DNA from: Trichocoleus desertorum NBK24
GTDB taxonomy: Bacteria > Cyanobacteriota > Cyanobacteriia > FACHB-46
Assembly (NCBI RefSeq): GCF_030409055.1
Contig: NZ_CP116619.1
Location: 2,432,628-2,496,627 of the forward strand
Reading direction: 5' to 3'
DNA length: 64,000 nucleotides
Positions 9,352-17,174 of this stretch are shown one piece after another. A model generated the notes under the pieces. That model saw only the letters and a list, made by a program, of their open reading frames with translations. It did no database searches and had not been told where the DNA came from. Position numbers and translations under genes: made by a program. Numbering within the stretch: the first letter of the stretch is position 1; every line of letters starts with the position of its first letter.

Positions 9352-9637
9352 TATACCTACTAACAAAGCGGCTTGGGCTGAGGCATGGTGTAGTCCCCAG
9401 GTCGCCAAAACGCTGCCAATAGCCGCTGCCTGATAAGCGATCGCTCTCCATTGCATGAATCCACTCCTCCATCTACAAAATCAATCCATTATTAGGGAAT
9501 GGGTGGAAGTAGCAGGAGAACTTCTACAAATTCTTTACTCTCTTTTGGTTAACTGTCTACCGTTGACTCTTCAGATGCCGCGATCGCCCTGCCACAACAA
9601 GAGCGAGAACAAAAAGAGCGATCGCCACGATTGAAAG

Positions 9638-10537
9638 CTAACTCGCCAAGGAGTTAACCCAGGATCGAATTAGATCGTTGACTTGATCCGGCACTTCGTC
9701 ATGAGGGCAATGGCCAGCATTCAGGAAATGCTCAGTCAGTTGTGGGTAGTGTTGACGGAACTTGACGCTGCGGGCTCTAGAGTTCATCCAAGGGTCATGC
9801 TCACCCCAGAGCATCAGTAAAGGGCACTGAAGTTGCCCCAGCAAGACATCTACCTTGTCACCTTGGGGCGTTTTAAAGACCGACGCAAATACATCTGCGG
9901 CACCGGGGTCACTGGCTGCCCGCAAAATATCATCGACCAAATCATCCGTGATAGCAGTCTGATCGAGATAAACCTTCTGTAACGTCTGGCGCACCACAGA
10001 ACGCTGGCGGGTGTATTGAAACACCAGATAGCTAGCCCAAGGTTGCTGGAATAATGACTGCACAAAGCTGCCAAACACTTCTCGGATCGGGTCTTTCTTG
10101 GGGGTAGGCTGAGCATCGCTAAAGGGGCCAGCACTGTTAAACAGAACCAAACCTGCGGCATCTTCGGGGTGTTGGGCTGCCACAGACAAAGCCGCATAGC
10201 CTCCCAAAGAGTTGCCTCCCAAAACCGTTGGTTGGCCAATCATCTCGGTGATGAAGTCGTGAATTTGGTTTCGCCACAGCTCACCGCTATATTGCCAGTT
10301 GGGTTTTGCCGATCGCCCAAAGCCCAGCAAATCGATCGCCCAAACTTCAAAATCGTTACTCAACCCAGCTACGTTTTTGCGCCAATGGAAGGTTGAGGCT
10401 CCAAAGCCGTGGATCAACAGCAATGGAGGACGGTGAGGCGATCGCTCGCCTGCTCGGACATAGTAGATTGGCTGGCCCCGCCACTGCCAATACTGACCAG
10501 ATACGGGAGCAATGCTGCTGGCTTGGGTAACTTGCAT
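9638..10537 (-). CDS. Alpha/beta-fold hydrolase
   Basis: A 299-residue soluble hydrolase. The oxyanion-hole motif LLIHGFGAS is near residue 41, and the nucleophile elbow GGNSLGGYAA places Ser at about 110. Strand-borne Asp (LWGEHDPWM) and His (LNAGHCPHDEVPD) complete the triad. The length and layout match the cyanobacterial and plant esterase-like group that includes pheophytinase relatives; the substrate cannot be read from the sequence. It stands alone between the disrupted PEP-CTERM gene and a 385-base gap. Confidence 0.85.
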   Translation of the reverse strand: MQVTQASSIAPVSGQYWQWRGQPIYYVRAGERSPHRPPLLLIHGFGASTFHWRKNVAGLSNDFEVWAIDLLGFGRSAKPNWQYSGELWRNQIHDFITEMIGQPTVLGGNSLGGYAALSVAAQHPEDAAGLVLFNSAGPFSDAQPTPKKDPIREVFGSFVQSLFQQPWASYLVFQYTRQRSVVRQTLQKVYLDQTAITDDLVDDILRAASDPGAADVFASVFKTPQGDKVDVLLGQLQCPLLMLWGEHDPWMNSRARSVKFRQHYPQLTEHFLNAGHCPHDEVPDQVNDLIRSWVNSLAS

Positions 10538-10922
10538 GATGAGGAAGCTGTAAAGTATCTTTAAATATCTTAACTTTTGAGCCTAGAAGCTTGGTACTGT
10601 AACGGTTGCACCACTCTCTAAAGGCAGAGAAATTAGACCTACTTCGCGACTCTATAAGATGCTGTAGGGCTGAGTCAATGGTGATCCCTACGGATTAGGA
10701 AGGATGAGGGAGGAGGGATGAGAGAGGAAGGAGCAACAAGTTAAAGGTGGCGAGAGAACAAGCCTGCTCTTTTGGGTAGCTTAAGTTACTAGAGCTTGAG
10801 GCTTTAGGGGTCTGAGTCGAGTAAATAAAGTTCTTGGAATAAAATTGCTAAAAATTAATAAAAATCTAATATTCTTATACGCAGAAAATAGTTCAGATCG
10901 TTATCTGCATCAGGGTCATCTT
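10538..10922. other. Intergenic gap with purine-rich repeat
   Basis: No gene is supported. The segment 10697-10733 is a purine-rich tract built on GGATGAGGGA units and nearly identical to one at 51956-51993. The right half is AT-rich and probably contains the promoter of the small gene that follows. Confidence 0.4.
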
Positions 10923-10928
10923 GTGAAT

Positions 10929-11105
10929 ATGGCAATCCAGGAACTTGTCGATCGGATTTTGGCATCCCGTCGTATTAGTCGTACCGAGCAGAACCGCTTC
11001 ATGTCAGCACTGCTCGCAAAAAATTCTTTGAGCGAAGAAGACCAACAGCAAATTACTCGCGTTTTTGATGGTTTACAAACAGGTTTAATCCGAGTGGTGG
11101 ATTAA
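10929..11105 (+). CDS. Small conserved cyanobacterial protein, unknown function
   Basis: A 58-residue helical protein starting MAIQELVDRILASRRISRTEQ and ending GLQTGLIRVVD. I recognise the pattern as a short cyanobacterial hypothetical but know of no function. The frame is open further upstream (to 10845), but the extra residues are Asn/Ile-rich and look like leader DNA. A GTG two codons before this ATG (10923) is also possible. Confidence 0.6.
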   Translation: MAIQELVDRILASRRISRTEQNRFMSALLAKNSLSEEDQQQITRVFDGLQTGLIRVVD

Positions 11106-11132
11106 CGGCACTGTTGGCAAATTAGCAACTGG

Positions 11133-12182
11133 CTAGCGATCGCCCAAAATTGCATCTAACAATAAATCGGCGCGGAACCGCACTGGATCGGTACAAGGGA
11201 GGCCCGTTTCTTGTTGGGTTTGCTCAATTGCTTGCTTGGCGGCAGCTGTATCTAGGTGAGCCGTGTTGAGGGCGATCGCTACCACTTTGGCAGGTGCAAA
11301 GGCTCTTCCTGCGGTTGCCAAAGTTTCATACAGCTCAACCACCTGCGGTAATGGTGGAATCAGCACATGTGGGAGGTTACGAATATGAGTTTGTCCTGCC
11401 CGATGTACCAGCACCAGATGGGTGGGCTGAGAACCGCGCAACAACGGTAAAGTCGCGGTAGAGGCAGGGTTAAGCAACGAACCTTGGCCTTCCACAAATA
11501 CAATCTCTTGGTCTGCACCCAAACGCAGCACCAACTGTTCCACAGCGCCAGCAGCAAAATCAACCCGGATTGCATCTAGGGGAATCCCGTCTCCTGTCAA
11601 CATCATGCCCGCCTGACCTGTAGCGAGGAACTTAGCCCGTAATCCCCGTTGTAGCGCAGTTTGGTGCAGTTCCAAAGCAGTAGACATTTTGCCCACGCTC
11701 ATGTCGGTGCCCACCAGCAGCACCCGCAAGCAATCCAGCGATCGCGCCACTCCAGTCCCTACCGTTAAGCCTGCTGGCTCTTGGCGCATGTCCCAAATCC
11801 ACTGATCTGGGCGGAGGAGCGCTTGGAGTTCTGGGTCTTGGGCCAGGGGAGTATGCAAGCCATTCGCTACGGAAATGCCTGCCGCGATCGCCTGCTGAAT
11901 TTCTTGTCGCCAAGCCTCTGGCAAAATGCCACCAGAAGGCGCAATCCCGATCGCCAAAACATCGGGCTTATAAGCTAGAGCCTCAGCGACAGACGCCACA
12001 ATGGATGCGGTGCGGTGAATGCCAGTCAAATCGGGCAAGGATTCTCCGGCACACTGCTGATCGATCACCGCCACAATGTTGGCATCGCTGTAGCGCAGGA
12101 GAGACAACCCTGTTTTGCCCTGAGAGCCTCGAATTCCCTCGTGAAGCAGAATGGCGACGCGATGTTCAGGGCTGAGGCGCAT
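11133..12182 (-). CDS. dgcN: DUF1611 protein, probable D-glutamate N-acetyltransferase (DgcN-like)
   Basis: A 349-residue DUF1611 protein with an N-terminal Rossmann-like domain (AIGIAPSGG near residue 77) and a C-terminal P-loop domain, Walker A GTDMSVGK at residues 158-165, with EIVFVEGQGSL further on. In marine bacteria and haloarchaea the homologue DgcN acetylates D-glutamate and DgcA, an enolase-superfamily racemase, converts the product to the L form. Here the upstream gene is just such an enolase-superfamily member and overlaps this start by 17 bases, indicating co-translation. The pair is clear; the substrate in this organism is inferred. Confidence 0.75.
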   Translation of the reverse strand: MRLSPEHRVAILLHEGIRGSQGKTGLSLLRYSDANIVAVIDQQCAGESLPDLTGIHRTASIVASVAEALAYKPDVLAIGIAPSGGILPEAWRQEIQQAIAAGISVANGLHTPLAQDPELQALLRPDQWIWDMRQEPAGLTVGTGVARSLDCLRVLLVGTDMSVGKMSTALELHQTALQRGLRAKFLATGQAGMMLTGDGIPLDAIRVDFAAGAVEQLVLRLGADQEIVFVEGQGSLLNPASTATLPLLRGSQPTHLVLVHRAGQTHIRNLPHVLIPPLPQVVELYETLATAGRAFAPAKVVAIALNTAHLDTAAAKQAIEQTQQETGLPCTDPVRFRADLLLDAILGDR

Positions 12183-13218
12183 ATTGAACTCCTAAACCGG
12201 GCGAATCGTTGGGCAGTAACCGTCCATCCTGCAAGCTGGCACCTGAGAAAGGAGCGTCGAGTAAATTCAAATGACTATCTAAATCTAAATAATCCGCGTA
12301 GGCGGAGAGTTGAGCGGCAGCAGTATTGAGCAAGCCACTGTCAGAATAGCAACCAAACATAATCTGGAGGCCACAAGCGCGAGCCGTATGCACCATTCGC
12401 ATCGCCTCCGTTAGCCCACCCGATTTCATCAGCTTGATATTAATGCCGTGGACGCGATCGCTGAGAGCAGGAATATCTCGACTGGTAAAACAGCTTTCAT
12501 CCACAAAAATCGGCAAAGGCGATCGCTCGTACAGTTTGGGTAAGTCTTGCTCCTGGCCTCGACGCAGCGGTTGCTCTATATAGGTCACACCTTGTTGCTC
12601 TAGCCACTGACTCATTTTGATCGCATCCGTCAGGCTCCAGCCACCATTGGCATCAATGCTGAGTTTGATTTGTGGGGAGGCGACCTCACGAATAGCAACC
12701 AACATATCCTGATCAGCAGCAATACCATCGGGGCTACCCAGCTTAACCTTTAAAGCTTTTGCCGAAGTGAGTTGGAGCCAATCCTTAACCCGTTGCTGCG
12801 CTACCTCTGGCGGATTTATGCCAATGGTGACGGATGTCGGGACAATGCGATCGCGATTTAGCCCCCACAACTGCCACAGGGGTAACTGCACTTTTTGACC
12901 TAGCCAATCGAGCAACGCGATATCTAAAGCTGCATGAGCCGCTGAAGGCAGTTGAGCTTCCCGTAAAACCAGTTCAATTTGCTGGCGATCGAAAGGATGA
13001 AACGTTTCTAGGGCGGGAACTATCTGTTGCAACTGCTGAGCGATCGCCTCTGTCGTTTGTGGCACTTCTCCCACGGAAAAAGGAGATCCTTCCCCCCAGC
13101 CTACAATGCCATCCTGTTCCACCCGCACCCATACATTCGTCGTTTGAGCCGTGGTGCCTCGACTGATGGTGAGGGGAAATCGCTTGTGAACAGTAAAGGT
13201 TTCAACGTGAATTCGCAT
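12166..13218 (-). CDS. dgcA: Enolase-superfamily epimerase/racemase (DgcA-like or L-Ala-D/L-Glu epimerase)
   Basis: A 350-residue member of the muconate-lactonizing subgroup. The KxK motif is K157-V-K159 and the opposite catalytic Lys is K262 in NIKLMKSGG. Metal ligands fit D189 (SIDANGG), E215 (YIEQPL) and D240 (FVDES), matching the dipeptide epimerase pattern. I set the start at 13218 (MRIHVETFTVHKRFPL), since the 16 residues encoded upstream do not fit the family. Overlap with the DUF1611 gene favours N-acetyl-D-glutamate racemase; dipeptide epimerase acting in murein recycling is the alternative. Confidence 0.8.
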   Translation of the reverse strand: MRIHVETFTVHKRFPLTISRGTTAQTTNVWVRVEQDGIVGWGEGSPFSVGEVPQTTEAIAQQLQQIVPALETFHPFDRQQIELVLREAQLPSAAHAALDIALLDWLGQKVQLPLWQLWGLNRDRIVPTSVTIGINPPEVAQQRVKDWLQLTSAKALKVKLGSPDGIAADQDMLVAIREVASPQIKLSIDANGGWSLTDAIKMSQWLEQQGVTYIEQPLRRGQEQDLPKLYERSPLPIFVDESCFTSRDIPALSDRVHGINIKLMKSGGLTEAMRMVHTARACGLQIMFGCYSDSGLLNTAAAQLSAYADYLDLDSHLNLLDAPFSGASLQDGRLLPNDSPGLGVQYAPQP

Positions 13219-13391
13219 TATGCTACATCGTCCGGGATCGCAAGCAAGGTGATATCCGGATCGCAAATATAAAACTCATAACTGGAGTTTAAACTAATCA
13301 AGAAAAGAGCGATCGCTCTCCAGAAAACTTGAGTTCTGAATCGGCTGACCTTAAAAATAGAACTATCTCCAGCCAACATCCGGTGAAAGAT

Positions 13392-14192
13392 ATGAACCCA
13401 AATTATGCTCCTCCCGTTGATCAACTCCTCAGCTTTGGTGATTGTCGAGAGTCGATGGCAGAATGGCCCAATTATCTTCAAGAGTTAGGGCTAGGGCCAG
13501 AGCATATTCCAGACTTGATTCGAATGGTTACGGATGAAGAGTTATGGACGACCGAGTCCGAAGGTTTAGAAGTTTGGGCACCGATTCACGCTTGGCGATC
13601 GCTCGGTCAACTCCAAGCTGAAGCCGCGATCGAACCTTTACTAGGCTTGCTGCATTGGATAGACGACGAAGACAGCGATTGGGTTGGGGAAGAATTACCT
13701 AAAGTCTTTGGGATGATTGGGGCCGCAGCGATTCCAGCCCTCAGTGCCTACTTATCAGATAAAACTCATGGGCTGTGGGCACGAACAGCAGCCTCAGGTG
13801 CTTTAGGGGAGATTGGTAAGCAACACCCAGAAGCACGAGATCAATGTGTAGCTGCGATCGCGAACCAACTCGACCAGTTCACCAAAAATAACCCCATCCT
13901 CAACGGCATGATGATTGCAAGCTTGCTGCGTATGAAAGCTCTAGAAGCAGCCCCAATCATGGAAAAAGCTTTTGCTGCAAATCGCGTAGATGACACGATC
14001 GTTGGTGACTGGGATGATGTGCAAGTAAGTTTAGGGTTAGCCTCCAAGCTAGAGGTGCGCCAACGCCGATTTGAAGCTGCTCAACGCCCAGTTGTTGATT
14101 TCTCTACAGTCGCTAAACCCAAGCAAGAAGTTTCGGGTTTCGGCTCATCCTCCTCCGACAAATCCAAGAAAAAAGGCAAGAAGAAAAAATAG
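13392..14192 (+). CDS. HEAT/PBS-lyase-like repeat protein with basic tail
   Basis: A 266-residue protein. The middle contains helical repeat pairs of the HEAT type (AAIEPLLGLLHWI, AAAIPALSAYLSDKTHGLWARTAASGALGEIG). The C-terminus is a low-complexity Ser/Lys tail (SSSSDKSKKKGKKKK), which may bind nucleic acid or acidic partners. I chose the ATG at 13392; a longer version from 13329 adds a Ser-rich segment. No specific function is recognised. Confidence 0.65.
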   Translation: MNPNYAPPVDQLLSFGDCRESMAEWPNYLQELGLGPEHIPDLIRMVTDEELWTTESEGLEVWAPIHAWRSLGQLQAEAAIEPLLGLLHWIDDEDSDWVGEELPKVFGMIGAAAIPALSAYLSDKTHGLWARTAASGALGEIGKQHPEARDQCVAAIANQLDQFTKNNPILNGMMIASLLRMKALEAAPIMEKAFAANRVDDTIVGDWDDVQVSLGLASKLEVRQRRFEAAQRPVVDFSTVAKPKQEVSGFGSSSSDKSKKKGKKKK

Positions 14193-14206
14193 AGCGATCG
14201 CAACCT

Positions 14207-14319
14207 GTAGCGTTGCAACGCACCGAATAAAATTCGGGGGTTTGGTAAATAAATAAACGAGTTGAATGTCTTTGATGATTTTTAGAGCGGTGCGTTACGC
14301 TGCGCTAACACACCCTACA
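14207..14319. repeat. Paired REP-like palindromes, copy A (downstream of RAYT)
   Basis: A 113-bp unit opens TGTAG-CGTTGCAACGCACC and closes with GGTGCGTTA, a short loop, TAACACACC and CTACA. The two palindromic ends are inverted relative to each other, as in a bacterial interspersed mosaic element. The spacer resembles that of copy B on the other side of the transposase gene. Confidence 0.75.
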
Positions 14320-14322
14320 GTG

Positions 14323-14814
14323 CTATGGTGCTTGTTTATTGAACCGATGCACACTCGAAAACAACCATTGCTGTGGAGTTTGGCATAACTTGTGACGTAC
14401 TGGGTTGTAGTGAATATAATCACAGTGGTTCGTGAAATCGGTTGCATCCCGGATTACATGTTCCCAAAAGCGTCGCTGCCAGAGGTTGCTCTCTTGTCGC
14501 ATTTGACGTGATTGAGAAATATCAACATCAATTCCTAATTGACTTCCACATTGTTTAGTGACAAAAGATTTAATCAGTCTCAACCGAATTGATAAATTAC
14601 TATCATTAGGCGGCAAAGTCCACAGAGCATGAAAATGATCAGGTAAAAGAACAAACGCATCGATCGTGAAAGGGTAGCTTTTGCGGACGTGAAGGATTGC
14701 GGAGCGGAGAGCATTGCGAGCAGCCTCATCACAAAGCCAAGGCTGTCGCTGGTAGGTTACTTGGGTAATAAAATAGGTGCCGCCCAGAACTTTCGCTCTG
14801 TGGTAATTGGGCAT
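14323..14814 (-). CDS. REP-associated tyrosine transposase (RAYT, Y1 HUH type)
   Basis: A 163-residue Y1 transposase-like protein. The HUH motif is in LLPDHFHALWTLP, and the catalytic Tyr is likely in NHCDYIHYNPVRHKL. I chose the start MPNYHRAKVLGGTYF (14814), the usual RAYT beginning, over the ATG five codons earlier. Paired palindromes flank it closely on both sides (14207-14319 and 14863-14964). RAYTs of other bacteria nick REP hairpins and are tied to their spread. The gene appears intact. Confidence 0.85.
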   Translation of the reverse strand: MPNYHRAKVLGGTYFITQVTYQRQPWLCDEAARNALRSAILHVRKSYPFTIDAFVLLPDHFHALWTLPPNDSNLSIRLRLIKSFVTKQCGSQLGIDVDISQSRQMRQESNLWQRRFWEHVIRDATDFTNHCDYIHYNPVRHKLCQTPQQWLFSSVHRFNKQAP

Positions 14815-14862
14815 GGGAATGAGGAGCAAGATTGATTGCTTTTAGAGTGCCCAGGATTAAAT

Positions 14863-14964
14863 GTAGGGTGCGTTGCAACGCACCAAATTAAATTCATGGA
14901 TTTGATGAACAAAAAAGAGCGATCGCTATGAATTTTTAAGAAGGTGCGTTGCAACGCACCCTAC
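14863..14964. repeat. Paired REP-like palindromes, copy B (upstream of RAYT)
   Basis: Two identical 18-bp perfect palindromes, GGTGCGTTGCAACGCACC, sit at 14867-14884 and 14943-14960. They are bordered outside by inverted TGTAG and CTAC(G). The 58-bp spacer contains a HIP1 site and resembles the spacer of copy A. Confidence 0.8.
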
Positions 14965-14980
14965 GGGGTGGATGGGCAAC

Positions 14981-15004
14981 AAAAAAGGTGAGCGATCGCC
15001 CACC
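14981..15004 (-). terminator. Rho-independent terminator of ychF
   Basis: On the minus strand the sequence GGTGGGC-GATC-GCTCACC forms a seven-pair stem with one G-T pair and a four-base loop. Six T residues follow. It lies 27 bases past the ychF stop. The loop lies inside a HIP1 site. Confidence 0.7.
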
Positions 15005-15030
15005 TCACAAAACTCTTGAATCGTTAAAAC

Positions 15031-16119
15031 TTAGACGTTGAAACGGAAAAGCATTACATCGCCTTCTTGGACGATGTATTCTTTGCCTTCACTGCGAACC
15101 AAGCCTTTTTCTTTGGCAGCAGCCATTGAACCTGTGGTGGTTAAATCCTTGTAGGCAACGGTTTCGGCTCGGATGAAGCCACGTTCAAAGTCGGAGTGGA
15201 TCACACCAGCGGCTTGAGGGGCAGACATCCCAGCTTTAATCGTCCAAGCGCGAGTTTCTTTAGGGCCAGCGGTGAAATAGGTTCGGAGACCTAAGAGTTC
15301 GTAAGTTGCGCGAATTAGGGATTTAAGGCCACCTTCTTCCACACCCAAGGAAGCCAAGAAATCTTGACGCTCATCTTCGGGGATTTCAACCAGTTCTGAC
15401 TCAACCTGCGCTGAGACCACCACTACTTGCGCTTCTGAGCCTGCATACTGTCGCACTTGCTCTACCTGAGCATTCCCTGCCGCCAAATCATCTTCCGAAA
15501 CGTTGGCAGCATAGATGATGGGCTTGCGGGTTAGCAGACCTAGAGGCTTAACGATGAGTTCTTCTTCCTCGTTCAGGTCAACTTGGCGGGCTTGTTTGCC
15601 TTCATTGAGGGCAGCACTTAGTTTTTCCAGTGCGCCGAGTTCGATCTGGGCTTCTTTGCTGGTGCGGGCATTTTTGCGGGTGCGCTCAATCTTGCGATCG
15701 ATCTGGAAGAGATCGGACAATCCCAGTTCTAAGTTGATCACTTCGATGTCGCGGACAGGATCAACCGAACCTGAGACGTGGATGATGTCGTCATTCTCGA
15801 AGCAGCGCACCACATGCACGATCGCATCGACTTCACGAATGTTGGCGAGAAATTGGTTGCCCAACCCTTCCCCTTTGCTAGCACCTTTCACCAACCCAGC
15901 GATGTCTACAAACTCAACCCGCGTGGGTAGAATTTCTGCTGAGTTAGAAATCTTGGCGAGTGCTTGCAGCCGCTCATCCGGAACCGCGACTACGCCAACG
16001 TTTGGCTCAATGGTGCAGAAAGGAAAGTTGGCAGCTTGGGCTTTGGCATTGGCGACCAAAGCATTGAACAAAGTTGATTTTCCGACGTTGGGCAGTCCAA
16101 CAATCCCGGCTCTTAGCAT
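15031..16119 (-). CDS. ychF: Ribosome-binding ATPase YchF/Ola1 family
   Basis: A 362-residue Obg-like ATPase. It begins MLRAGIVGLPNVGKSTLFNAL (P-loop at residues 8-15), has the DIAGLVKGASKGEGLGNQFL switch region, and the specificity motif NVSED in place of the GTPase NKxD. A C-terminal TGS domain includes FTAGPKETRAWTI and ends KEYIVQEGDVMLFRFNV. YchF hydrolyses ATP, binds the large ribosomal subunit and is linked to stress responses. The length is normal for the family. Confidence 0.95.
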   Translation of the reverse strand: MLRAGIVGLPNVGKSTLFNALVANAKAQAANFPFCTIEPNVGVVAVPDERLQALAKISNSAEILPTRVEFVDIAGLVKGASKGEGLGNQFLANIREVDAIVHVVRCFENDDIIHVSGSVDPVRDIEVINLELGLSDLFQIDRKIERTRKNARTSKEAQIELGALEKLSAALNEGKQARQVDLNEEEELIVKPLGLLTRKPIIYAANVSEDDLAAGNAQVEQVRQYAGSEAQVVVVSAQVESELVEIPEDERQDFLASLGVEEGGLKSLIRATYELLGLRTYFTAGPKETRAWTIKAGMSAPQAAGVIHSDFERGFIRAETVAYKDLTTTGSMAAAKEKGLVRSEGKEYIVQEGDVMLFRFNV

Positions 16120-16170
16120 GTCAGTTTGGTTGCGAGAGTAAACAATTCAGCAGATGGGCTGATATTGATT

Positions 16171-16398
16171 TTATTGCGGTTCCGGAATCGTTTGGGGAAT
16201 TGGCGCGGGAACGGTCTGCGGAATTGGCGCAGGAACAGTCTCAGGAACGGGACTAGGAATCGTTTGCGGAACGGTTTGCGGAATCGGTTCGGGCACAGGA
16301 CCAGGAACAGGTTCTGGAATCATGGGGCCTGGGCTTGGTTCTAAGGGGCCAGGACCAGGGGTGGGGATTTGTGGCTCTGGAATGCTAATCATGTACAT
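16171..16398 (-). CDS. Proline-rich repeat protein, doubtful
   Basis: A roughly 75-residue product, MYMISIPEPQIPTPGPGPLE and then tandem PxP units such as PIPQTVP and PAPIPQTIP, ending PEPQ. It has no membrane helix or known domain. Start choice is uncertain: Met codons lie at 16398 and 16392, and the frame is open to 16467. The DNA is a degenerate GGAACGGTCTGCGGAATTGG-like repeat, so the frame could be a by-product of repeat expansion downstream of the methyltransferase gene. Confidence 0.4.
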   Translation of the reverse strand: MYMISIPEPQIPTPGPGPLEPSPGPMIPEPVPGPVPEPIPQTVPQTIPSPVPETVPAPIPQTVPAPIPQTIPEPQ

Positions 16399-16485
16399 GG
16401 CGATCGCGTCTCCGTGGCATAACGTCTCTACGGTAAGAGGCAATCGCATGGTTGGCATCCCCCGCAAGTAACGACCTCATAACAA

Positions 16486-17139
16486 CTACCCATGCTGAAA
16501 CACCACAGAAAAGTTGTTGGCAGGCATCGGTACAGTTTCTCGGAAAATCAAGTTTTGGGCTTTGGCTGCGGCGACGACATCTTCTAGGTTTCGCACGCCC
16601 CAATCGGGATTTTGCGATCGCAACGATTCATCAAACAACTCATTGCTAGGAGCGGTATGTTGCCCATTTTGCTTGTAGGGGCCATAGAGATACAGGATGG
16701 CACCTGAGGGGAGAATACGGCCCGCGCCTGCCAGCAACCCTAGACCAGCTGACCAAGGCGCAATGTGAATCATGTTGCAACAGACGATCGCGGTAATGGG
16801 TGGCTCAGAGGGATCGCTGCCATCACTGGCTGTCTCAACGGGCCAAACAGAGTCTCGCGTGTCTAGTTGCAGGGGCGATCGCAAGTTATTCGCAGGCCAC
16901 TCTTGCTGCCATGCAGCAATGCTAGCCACCATCTCAGGATTGGGGTCGCTGGGTTGCCAAATCCGAGGCTGGAGACGTGGCGCAAAGAAGATGGCATGTT
17001 CCCCAGTGCCACTCGCCACTTCCAAGACTGTGCCTGTGGCGGGCAACACTCGCTGCAACACCTGTAAGATCGGTTCTCGATTACGAGCCGTAGCTGGTGC
17101 ATGACGGCAGGCATCATTAGTCGTTGGGTGGTCAGGCAT
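16486..17139 (-). CDS. DUF938 SAM-dependent methyltransferase-like protein
   Basis: A 217-residue class I methyltransferase-like protein. The SAM-binding glycine motif VLEVASGTGEHAIFFA is near residue 39, followed by WQPSDPNPEMVASI and the DUF938 segment CCNMIHIAPWSAGLGLLAGA. The C-terminus LIFRETVPMPANNFSVVF is typical. The substrate is not known for this family. It lies 88 bases upstream of the proline-rich frame on the same strand. Confidence 0.85.
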   Translation of the reverse strand: MPDHPTTNDACRHAPATARNREPILQVLQRVLPATGTVLEVASGTGEHAIFFAPRLQPRIWQPSDPNPEMVASIAAWQQEWPANNLRSPLQLDTRDSVWPVETASDGSDPSEPPITAIVCCNMIHIAPWSAGLGLLAGAGRILPSGAILYLYGPYKQNGQHTAPSNELFDESLRSQNPDWGVRNLEDVVAAAKAQNLIFRETVPMPANNFSVVFQHG

Positions 17140-17174
17140 AGGGTTCTGTAGAACGTCTCACCTGCCCATCTTAC

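Larger units (their letters stand above)
7332..9456 (-). pseudogene. PEP-CTERM NHL-repeat protein gene split by IS630 element 2
   Basis: The 5' end lies at 9354-9456 and encodes a signal peptide (MQWRAIAYQAAAIGSVLATW, cleavage near ASAQA). The rest lies at 7332-8405, on the far side of the IS. It continues as YNTAGNNVLIFDERTGKL and holds several NHL/beta-propeller-like repeats of the LRYDGKTG-xF and FGPDG-LYV type. It ends in a PEP-CTERM sorting tail (SVPEPTTTVGLVAFG, a hydrophobic helix, then LKRDRK). PEP-CTERM proteins are exported and processed by an exosortase. The promoter and signal peptide are now separated from the body, so the product is probably not exported. A Met inside the body (8105) is not the natural start. 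Confidence 0.85.
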
